From a bacterium (GTDB taxonomy: Bacteria; Zhuqueibacterota; Zhuqueibacteria; Thermofontimicrobiales; Thermofontimicrobiaceae): 13,828 bases of DNA. The translations under genes and the position numbers were made by a program. The stretch is from contig DSAU01000311.1 of assembly GCA_011046315.1 (NCBI GenBank), positions 1-13,828 of the forward strand, in the 5' to 3' direction. The notes below the pieces were generated by a model that saw only the letters and a list, made by a program, of their open reading frames with translations, ran no database searches and had not been told where the DNA came from. Shown piece by piece: positions 7,910-13,828 of this stretch. Position 1 is the first letter of the stretch; every line of letters begins with the position of its first letter.

Positions 7910-8419
7910 ATGAACCGCGAAAATAAACATAACAGCCAACCGATAGTTTTATCCGGAGAAACGTACAAAGCCATCTCCGAAATTATCGCTGATCTGACAT
8001 CAAAAACCCGAGCGCGAACCATCATCTTTTCCGACATGAACGGACACCCGCTAACTCAGCGCGGAACAACAACTGAGATCGATATTTCAAATTTATCAGC
8101 TTTAGCAGCCGGAACGTTCGCAGCAACTGCTGAAACCGCTAAAATAATCGGAGAAAAAAAACGCTTCAAATTTATCTTTCATGAAGGCGAAAAATATAAC
8201 GCTTATTTGTCTAATGTCGGTGATGACTTTTTATTGATCATCATTTTTGATTCACACACCGCGCTGGGCATGGTTCGAATTTACACCAAACGCGCCATCG
8301 AAGTGCTAACTGATGTCTTACAAAAAGCACAGACTACCAGAAAAAGCGATAAATCGTTTATTGATGTCGATTTTAATAAATATTTGAATGAAGAACTGGA
8401 TAAGGCATTTAATTTTTAG
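7910..8419 (+). CDS. Roadblock/LC7 domain protein with acidic C-terminal tail (MglA partner candidate)
   Basis: 169 residues. GGGAG at 7895-7899 lies 10 bases before the ATG. Residues about 16-140 fit the roadblock/LC7 fold: a helix (TYKAISEIIADLTS), a strand with the FSDMNGHPL turn (40-48), a long alanine-rich helix (LSALAAGTFAATAETAKII, 62-80), paired strands (FKFIFHEGEKYNAYL, DDFLLIIIF) and a last helix (about 121-140). Roadblock proteins bind small Ras-like GTPases and regulate their nucleotide cycle; MglB of Myxococcus and Thermus is the model for MglA. The residues after 147 (FIDVDFNKYLNEELDKAF) form an acidic tail not seen in the second roadblock protein at 9069. It could contact the GTPase or another partner, but this is inference. 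The gene lies 50 bases before mglA and has no membrane segment. Confidence 0.85.
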   Translation: MNRENKHNSQPIVLSGETYKAISEIIADLTSKTRARTIIFSDMNGHPLTQRGTTTEIDISNLSALAAGTFAATAETAKIIGEKKRFKFIFHEGEKYNAYLSNVGDDFLLIIIFDSHTALGMVRIYTKRAIEVLTDVLQKAQTTRKSDKSFIDVDFNKYLNEELDKAFNF

Positions 8420-8469
8420 AATCAAACCCAATTAATCGACCAATGGACATTTAAGATAAAAATTAATTT

Positions 8470-9057
8470 ATGTTTATCAATTGGGCAACAAATGAAATCA
8501 CGCTGAAAATTGTCTATTACGGTCCGGGACTAAGTGGGAAAACGACAAATTTACAATATATTTATCAAAAATTAGACCCCTCTCTTCGGGGAAATTTAAT
8601 TACATTGAACACCAGAGAAGACCGAACTCTTTTTTTTGATTTTCTACAACTCGAATTTGGTAAAATTCTTGGTAAAAAGCCGCGCTTTAATCTCTATACC
8701 GTACCAGGGCAGGTTTTGTATGCCAACAGTCGCAAACTGATTCTCTCCGGCGTTGATGGAATTGTCTTTGTCGCCGACGCCCAGAAAGACCGCATCGACG
8801 ACAATCTTGACTCACTGTTGGATTTAGAAGAGAATCTTATTAACATGGGTAAAACACTGCAAAGTTTTCCCTGGGTTCTTCAATATAATAAAACTGATTT
8901 GCCGAATCGCGAAACAGCAAAACGATTGGAACGCAAATTGAACTATTTTCAGGTACCACAATATGAAAGTGTCGCTACCCGAGGAGTCGGGGTCTTCGAA
9001 ACCCTGAAATCAATCATTAACATGGTTGTCAATTCGGTCCAACAACACACTTATTAA
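8470..9057 (+). CDS. mglA: MglA-type Ras-like small GTPase
   Basis: 195 residues, full length for the family and close to Myxococcus MglA throughout. G1/P-loop GPGLSGKTTN is at 18-27. Switch I is DRTLFFDF at 51-58, with Arg52 and Thr53 at the positions of MglA Arg53 and Thr54. G3 is TVPGQ at 77-81, where Gln81 matches the catalytic Gln82 of MglA and Pro replaces the Asp of the usual DxxGQ, as is normal in this family. G4 is NKTD (140-143) and G5 is ATRGVGV (169-175). All parts for GTP binding and hydrolysis appear intact. MglA-GTP marks the leading pole and drives motility or polarity machinery in studied bacteria. No lipidation motif is present. The start has almost no Shine-Dalgarno sequence (AT-rich leader), so translation may be weak or leaderless-like. 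Roadblock genes flank it on both sides, and the next one starts 11 bases after its stop. Confidence 0.95.
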   Translation: MFINWATNEITLKIVYYGPGLSGKTTNLQYIYQKLDPSLRGNLITLNTREDRTLFFDFLQLEFGKILGKKPRFNLYTVPGQVLYANSRKLILSGVDGIVFVADAQKDRIDDNLDSLLDLEENLINMGKTLQSFPWVLQYNKTDLPNRETAKRLERKLNYFQVPQYESVATRGVGVFETLKSIINMVVNSVQQHTY

Positions 9058-9068
9058 AGGAATCTGCC

Positions 9069-9455
9069 ATGCAAAAAAACGATCTAAGCCCACAGCAACA
9101 AATCCAACAATTTATGGATGAAATTATCGAACTCGGTCATTATGAGACCGCATATCTTTTTTCCGATGAGGGTTTGCCACTGGCGCACAGTTTTACCAAG
9201 GAGGTTGTTTCAGAAGATCGACTGGTAGAAATGTCTGTCCTGTTTCAAGAAATTCGAAACATGGCAGATGTGATGGGCGGTATATCTCAAATTCGGGAAT
9301 TGATTGTCGAAGGTAATAATAAGCGCAGAATAATTTTTCGCTTTTTTTCTGCTTTTGACCAGCAGGTAATTCTGGCTTTAATCATTCCCCCCAAAAAATC
9401 TTACCGCGGTTTTACTAATAAGTTGATTCGTCTTATTCAAAAAATCTCGAAATAA
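9069..9455 (+). CDS. MglB-like roadblock/LC7 protein
   Basis: 128 residues, one compact roadblock/LC7 domain (about 10-108) plus a basic C-terminal helix (YRGFTNKLIRLIQKISK). AAAGGA overlaps the mglA stop and sits 8 bases before the ATG, so translation is probably coupled to mglA. Visible elements: helix QQFMDEIIELGHYETA, strand and turn YLFSDEGLPLAH (29-40), helix RLVEMSVLFQEIRNMADVMGG and strands RELIVEGNNKRRIIFRFF and QQVILALIIP. MglB homodimers stimulate GTP hydrolysis by MglA in the known systems, and their C-terminal helix binds the GTPase. This protein is a plausible GAP or cofactor. The symbol mglB is withheld because the operon has a second roadblock protein, and the sequence alone does not say which one does that job. 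It is the last gene before the terminator at 9556. Confidence 0.85.
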   Translation: MQKNDLSPQQQIQQFMDEIIELGHYETAYLFSDEGLPLAHSFTKEVVSEDRLVEMSVLFQEIRNMADVMGGISQIRELIVEGNNKRRIIFRFFSAFDQQVILALIIPPKKSYRGFTNKLIRLIQKISK

Positions 9456-9555
9456 ATTATGGTAAAACTTCTCCCTCCGAACTAATGCGACCTGACAAAT
9501 TTTACAACCCATCATTTTTTTCTTGATTATTACTAATATATTTTTTAAATAGAGT

Positions 9556-9595
9556 GCACCACCCAACTCAGGCCTTGGGTGATGCTATTTTTTTT
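9556..9595 (+). terminator. Rho-independent terminator after the roadblock-MglA operon
   Basis: GCACCACCCAA (9556-9566) pairs with TTGGGTGATGC (9575-9585), 11 positions with one C-A mismatch, around an 8-base loop. TATTTTTTTT (9586-9595) follows directly. This is a good intrinsic terminator 100 bases after the stop at 9455. The 3' arm contains the GTG (9579) and ATG (9582) that open the next frame, so either those are not the real start, or the hairpin also masks translation of the transporter. Confidence 0.8.
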
Positions 9596-10979
9596 CGCCA
9601 GAGCTATTAAATTCTTTTTAAAAAAACCGACTGACGAGCTAATCCTATTGAAATCGAAAACAAGACCAGCTACCAACATCGCAACCACTCTGTCATGGAT
9701 ATTGTACGACTTTGCCAATACAATATATTCCATGAATGTCGTTACCATGTACTTCTCCACCTGGGTATTAATTGACCTTGCTTTAAGCGATCAATATGTC
9801 AGTTTTGCAAATTCGTTTTCAATGACTCTGGTCGCGATAACAATGCCTTTTTTGGGTGAAATATCAGACCGATACCAGCGCCGCATGCCATTTCTGATTG
9901 TGTACACATTATGCTGTATTTTATTCACGGCCCTGATCGGGGTTTCGGGAATCGTGTTCACAAACATCCACACCAAAGTTAGCTGGGCGATCTTCTTCTT
10001 TGTCATTGCCAACTATTCATATCAGGGCGGATTGGTTTTTTATAATGCGTTGCTGCCCAGTGTCTGCTCTCCCCGAAGTATGGGCAGGGTTTCCGGTTAC
10101 GGCGTGGCGCTGGGTTACCTGGGATCAATCTTGGGATTGATATTAGTCCTGCCTTTTGTCGAGGGCGCTGTTTTCGGCGTCAACATCCCATTTATTGAGG
10201 GAGGCGGTAGTGTTGCAGCGTTTATCCCCTCCGCCATATTATTTCTTGTTTTCGCGTTGCCATCATTTATTTTTATCAAGGATAAAATTACCGAACGGGC
10301 GCCAACATCTTTCAAGTTGAACATCAAGACATCTTTTAAAAAAGTTATCGACGCTGTATCTAACACCAAAAAATATCCCGGAGTGCTTCGTTTTCTCATC
10401 GCCAAATTTTTCTACGAGGAAGCCATCCAAACCATTATTATTTTTATGGCGGTTTACGCACAAAAGGTAGTGGGCTTTTCCAAAAGCGAAACCACTACAT
10501 TCCTGATTGTGCTCACTCCGGCTGCGATAGTCGGCTCTGCGATCTTTGGTGTGATAACTGATCATTTGGGGCCCAAAAAAACGCTCACTGTTGTGCTTAT
10601 TGGTTGGATCTGTAGTCTCTCGGTTTTGGTATTTAGCAACAGCATCGTCCTTTTTTGGATTGTCGGCGCTATGGTCGGAGTGTTTTTAGGTTCCACCTGG
10701 ACTTCAGCGCGCCCGCTGCTTATTTCGCTGGTGCCTGAAAAAATGTTGGGAGAATTTTTTGGGTTATACTCTCTTTCCGGCAAATTTGCCGCTATTTTCG
10801 GTCCCATTTTATGGGCAGCCGTTGTGTACTTGTTTCAAAGTTACGGCGATATTTTTAAATATAAAGCCGCTATTTTTGCACTTAATATGATGATTGTCAT
10901 CGGATTAATTTTGTTGCAAAAAGTACCAAACATCAAGCTGAAAAATGAGCGCTTTCAAAAAACACAATCCAATTCATGA
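9582..10979 (+). CDS. UMF1-family MFS transporter (Atg22-like)
   Basis: 465 residues from ATG 9582. The open frame starts at GTG 9579, and both codons lie in the terminator hairpin. TTG at 9648 is a good alternative: it leaves about 15 residues before SWILYDFAN (38-46), as is usual for the family, and drops an odd basic-hydrophobic N-terminus. No start has a strong ribosome binding site. The UMF1 signature SWILYDFAN, the loop motif GEISDRYQRRMP (92-103), its counterpart GVITDHLGPKK in the second half (323-333), and the STWTSARPL and GEFFGLYSLSGKFAAIFGP stretches identify the family. About 12 hydrophobic segments give the normal MFS topology in the inner membrane. Yeast Atg22, a family member, exports amino acids from the vacuole; bacterial substrates are largely unknown. 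The next gene begins 23 bases after the stop, so the two are probably co-transcribed. Confidence 0.88.
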   Translation: MLFFFARAIKFFLKKPTDELILLKSKTRPATNIATTLSWILYDFANTIYSMNVVTMYFSTWVLIDLALSDQYVSFANSFSMTLVAITMPFLGEISDRYQRRMPFLIVYTLCCILFTALIGVSGIVFTNIHTKVSWAIFFFVIANYSYQGGLVFYNALLPSVCSPRSMGRVSGYGVALGYLGSILGLILVLPFVEGAVFGVNIPFIEGGGSVAAFIPSAILFLVFALPSFIFIKDKITERAPTSFKLNIKTSFKKVIDAVSNTKKYPGVLRFLIAKFFYEEAIQTIIIFMAVYAQKVVGFSKSETTTFLIVLTPAAIVGSAIFGVITDHLGPKKTLTVVLIGWICSLSVLVFSNSIVLFWIVGAMVGVFLGSTWTSARPLLISLVPEKMLGEFFGLYSLSGKFAAIFGPILWAAVVYLFQSYGDIFKYKAAIFALNMMIVIGLILLQKVPNIKLKNERFQKTQSNS

Positions 10980-11002
10980 CGAATTAAAAGCGGTTCGATC
11001 AC

Positions 11003-13828
11003 ATGACAAAGGATCCAAAATATTTTCGCCAATTGATTATTCGCCAATCGTTGATCATTCTGACTTTTATGGGAAGCGTGCTCACCTTTATTTTTCTGTT
11101 CTCACTATTTCGGCTCATCTCGAATATCGGAGTACTTTTTTCGATCCCTTTTATTTGCGAGCTGTGCAGTTTATTAATCTGCTTCGGATGGGGCGCAATT
11201 ATCGGAGGCAAACTGGGAGATCGAAAAAAGGATTCATTAACACTTCTCTATTCATTGATCATTATTAGTGGATTTTACGGCGCTATTTTTGTGCTATCAC
11301 TCCCCATACTTCCACGCCTTTTTGAAGTTATTGTTTTTAAACCAGGATTGCCCAGTTACATCAAGGAGGGATTTGCATTTTCCCTTATCTTGCTAATGAC
11401 ATTAATTCCTGCTATCATTACCGGTGTTTGTTTTGCTATCAGTTGTCGGTTTTTTTCCCAACAGCCGACGCAATATGTCCGGTCGCTGACGCTAATCATC
11501 GCTGTTTTTCTAACAGGTGCTATAGTGGGAATCATGGCGTCGAATTTCTCATTATTTAATGTTTTGGGTGTTAAACAAACGCTGATTTTGGCTGTCGCGC
11601 TATTGTTCATATTTGCGTTTATACTAAAGCTGATCAACAGCAACCTCGATTTCAAGTTGCCCGCCGATAATGGTTTTTCTCAAACACAACAGCTCTCACT
11701 ATTTAATGCGTCGTCTCAAAAAATGCAACGCTTTTTCCGCAAAACCACCTTTCTCGCTTTTGCATTCCAATGTGTTTTGTTCGGCTCTTTGATGACCCTG
11801 CTTTTAAAAATTTGTTTATATTTAATGGGAAACGATATTTACGTGATTTCGTTTTCTGTCTTAATGATTTTAGCAGGGCTGTTGTTTGGCGTGATTGGTT
11901 CGAGAAAGCTGCTCTCGCGGTCTTTAAATTTATTTCCTGTTTTCGGGCTGCTGCCGATATTTGCTGGTGTGTATCTGGCTATACTATTGCTGCTGATCCC
12001 GTTGATAAAGAGATTTAACGATGCAGTTCTCTCTGCGGCGGCGATCAGCGACAGCTTCTGGACGTGCAAAGTTGTAATCTATTTTATTAACACGTTGATA
12101 CTTTATGCTATCCCCGCTGCGTTGCTTGGTTTGGCGTTGGTATTAATTATTCAGATCACCACAGATAGTTATCAAAAACGAGGCAGCAGGTTTGGGAGCA
12201 CGTTAATGATTCTTTCGTTTTTCTCAACGCTGGGAATTTATCTGACACGAGTGGTTTTGTCACCAAGGCTGAACATTTATCACAGCTTCATCCTTATCAC
12301 CGCGCTGAGTTTGGGAGTCGGCTTAATTCTACTTTTTCTGTATTCGCTTCAGTTCGGCAAAACAAGGCGCATCTCATACATATTTATAACTGTAATTATT
12401 TTATTTTGTGTTTCTCTTTTCTTGTCTGCGGGTAACTTTCAAAAAATATTTCTTGACACCAACAGCCCTTCCGAGCTGCTGTTTGAGCAATCTGATAATA
12501 ACACAACCTTGACACTGCGCCGCGAACTACAGAGTAATCAACTTTTACTGGAATCCAATGCCCGCCTGGTAGGAGAAAGCCCTTTGCAGTCACGGCAGGT
12601 CGAAACATTGGCAGGGCTTATCCCAATGCTCCTTCACAACAAGCAGCCGGAATCGGCGCTATTGTTTGGACTGGGAAGCGGAGAAATCGCATGGATTCTG
12701 CTAAATTTCAATATCAACAAAATTGATTGTATCATCGAGTCGCCATTAATCCCGGAGCTTGCTCCCTATCTCCATCCACAAAACCAACGCCTTCAAAAGG
12801 ATGAAAGAGTTAATTTTTTGTGCGGGTTTGACAAGGGCGCCGTTCAACTGTCCAGCGCACAATATGATGTGATTATCAGCGCTTGTTTTCATCCCAAGCC
12901 GGTTGATGATCGGAAATATTTTAGCCTGGAATTCTTCGAAAGCTGTCATCGGCTGCTTCGCCCGTCAGGAATTTTCGCCGCACCCGCCCCGATATATGCG
13001 CTTTCGCTGGAAAACTTTAAAGTTATTCTGAAAACCTTTCATTCCGCCTTTCCGACGTCAGCTATCTTTTACGATAAAAATCCTTCCAATAACTTTGCCC
13101 TACTGGTTGGCGTGAAACAAAGCGGGCTCAAGTTTGATTTCGATAAAATTAGCCATCAAATTAACAACCTCAATATCAATATCAGAGCAAATTTTGAGTC
13201 TCCGATATTAACCGACGTTTATGAAGCCCTGGATTGCTTCCTTTTTGGTCCTGAAGTCTTTATGCAATTAATGGCAGGAGTCAGCGTTAACAGCTTGAAC
13301 CAACCGATTCTTGAATTTTCCGCCCCCAAAGTCAGCAAAAATCCGAACAACTTAGTCCAGCTCCTGCATCTATTCAACAGCTCGCGAGAATCAGTCTATC
13401 GTTACGTGACCAATATCAAGCCGGAGACCGCTCCGCGTCAATTGGTGAAATTCAAGATCGAATCCTATTACAAAAGCTCGGATTATATTTTCAACGCATT
13501 AATCGCCCAACAACTCAAAAGGGAGAAAAAGGTCGTCTATTTTTATCAACAAGCCTACCGAATCAATCGCTCCAACTACAGCGCCAGAAAATTTTTAGAC
13601 GATTATTACAATCCCCTGCTTATCGCTGAACCGAAAACCGCGTTTGAATTGACGGAAAACGCAAAAATATATTTCCAGAAAACCGAATACGAAGAAGCTA
13701 TCTTACTGTTGGTACAGGCTATCGAACAGGATAAAAATTATGCGCCGGCTTACTTCGCGCTGGGATTGAATTATGAAGCGCTTGGCGATCTGTCCGCTGC
13801 CGCTGAAATGTACCGAAAAACTCTCGAA
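11003..13828 (+). CDS. Membrane-fused spermidine-synthase-like protein with TPR, partial at window edge
   Basis: 942 codons without a stop run to the last base, so the gene continues to the right. ATG 11003 is the only start after the in-frame TAA at 10985. Residues 17-477 hold about 13 hydrophobic segments of multipass membrane character. The soluble part from about 485 follows spermidine synthase: a beta-rich lead (ELLFEQSDNNTTLTL, then LVGESPLQSRQVETLAGLIPML), the nucleotide-binding loop LLFGLGSGE (553-561), an acidic strand end IIES, and YDVIISACFHP (621-631). This matches the 'fused MFS/spermidine synthase' layout. The general-base Asp normally in the YDxIxxDxxDP region is Ser626 here and the second Asp is His630, so aminopropyl transfer by the usual route is doubtful. 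Residues about 700-880 are unrecognised. Residues 885-942 form a TPR (AKIYFQKTEYEEAI, APAYFALGLNYEALGD), probably the first of several. It likely shares an operon with the transporter upstream. Confidence 0.8.
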   Translation, partial: MTKDPKYFRQLIIRQSLIILTFMGSVLTFIFLFSLFRLISNIGVLFSIPFICELCSLLICFGWGAIIGGKLGDRKKDSLTLLYSLIIISGFYGAIFVLSLPILPRLFEVIVFKPGLPSYIKEGFAFSLILLMTLIPAIITGVCFAISCRFFSQQPTQYVRSLTLIIAVFLTGAIVGIMASNFSLFNVLGVKQTLILAVALLFIFAFILKLINSNLDFKLPADNGFSQTQQLSLFNASSQKMQRFFRKTTFLAFAFQCVLFGSLMTLLLKICLYLMGNDIYVISFSVLMILAGLLFGVIGSRKLLSRSLNLFPVFGLLPIFAGVYLAILLLLIPLIKRFNDAVLSAAAISDSFWTCKVVIYFINTLILYAIPAALLGLALVLIIQITTDSYQKRGSRFGSTLMILSFFSTLGIYLTRVVLSPRLNIYHSFILITALSLGVGLILLFLYSLQFGKTRRISYIFITVIILFCVSLFLSAGNFQKIFLDTNSPSELLFEQSDNNTTLTLRRELQSNQLLLESNARLVGESPLQSRQVETLAGLIPMLLHNKQPESALLFGLGSGEIAWILLNFNINKIDCIIESPLIPELAPYLHPQNQRLQKDERVNFLCGFDKGAVQLSSAQYDVIISACFHPKPVDDRKYFSLEFFESCHRLLRPSGIFAAPAPIYALSLENFKVILKTFHSAFPTSAIFYDKNPSNNFALLVGVKQSGLKFDFDKISHQINNLNINIRANFESPILTDVYEALDCFLFGPEVFMQLMAGVSVNSLNQPILEFSAPKVSKNPNNLVQLLHLFNSSRESVYRYVTNIKPETAPRQLVKFKIESYYKSSDYIFNALIAQQLKREKKVVYFYQQAYRINRSNYSARKFLDDYYNPLLIAEPKTAFELTENAKIYFQKTEYEEAILLLVQAIEQDKNYAPAYFALGLNYEALGDLSAAAEMYRKTLE

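Noticed and set aside
9523..9551. Promoter-like TTGATT - 17 - TAAATA before the transporter
   Set aside because: The -10 is poor, and a start from it would fall within the terminator hairpin, giving a transcript that begins inside that stem.
10945..11268. 107-codon + strand frame across the transporter end and next gene start
   Set aside because: It overlaps two well-supported genes in another frame; the frame from ATG 11003 continues for 942 codons with clear membrane and domain character.
11356..11655. 99-codon - strand frame
   Set aside because: It is the antisense shadow of the membrane half of the spermidine-synthase-like gene.
11770..12018. 82-codon + strand frame
   Set aside because: It lies wholly inside the large membrane protein gene in another frame and has no start signal.

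Overview
The window reads as chromosome of a moderate- to low-GC bacterium of the FCB superphylum (Bacteroidota, Ignavibacteriota, Calditrichota or KSB1-like). The strongest clue is a secreted subtilase ending in a type IX secretion (Por/T9SS) sorting domain of the NYPNPF type. An MglA/roadblock module, a UMF1-family transporter and a membrane-fused spermidine-synthase-like protein with TPRs fit the same assignment. The phylum is an inference from protein families; no rRNA or tRNA gene is visible.

Layout. Positions 1-898 hold no convincing gene. They contain a stem-loop (51-74), a cluster of four related short palindromic repeats in two opposed pairs (about 95-310), and an AT-rich leader with a candidate promoter. 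A surface metallophosphoesterase lipoprotein (911-2305, +) faces a T9SS-type subtilisin-like protease (2419-4407, -), and the two converge on a bidirectional Rho-independent terminator (2365-2402). A short divergent regulatory region with repeated TTAGTC half-sites (4498-4541) separates the protease from priA (4569-7049, +), the replication-restart helicase.

Next comes a likely four-gene operon: a YfcE/MJ0936-like cytoplasmic phosphoesterase with a TTG start (7136-7864), a roadblock/LC7 protein with an acidic tail (7910-8419), an MglA-type Ras-like GTPase (8470-9057) and a second, MglB-like roadblock protein (9069-9455). A strong Rho-independent terminator follows at 9556-9595. MglA with roadblock partners sets cell polarity in the known cases. 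The linked phosphoesterase and the two dissimilar roadblock proteins are the most interesting combination here.

The last two genes form another tandem pair. A UMF1-type MFS transporter (9582-10979) has upstream start codons inside the preceding terminator hairpin. A very long open frame (11003 to beyond 13828, 942 codons seen, no stop) encodes about 13 membrane segments, a degenerate spermidine-synthase-like domain and a TPR at the window edge. I verified the continuity of this last frame by codon-by-codon translation.
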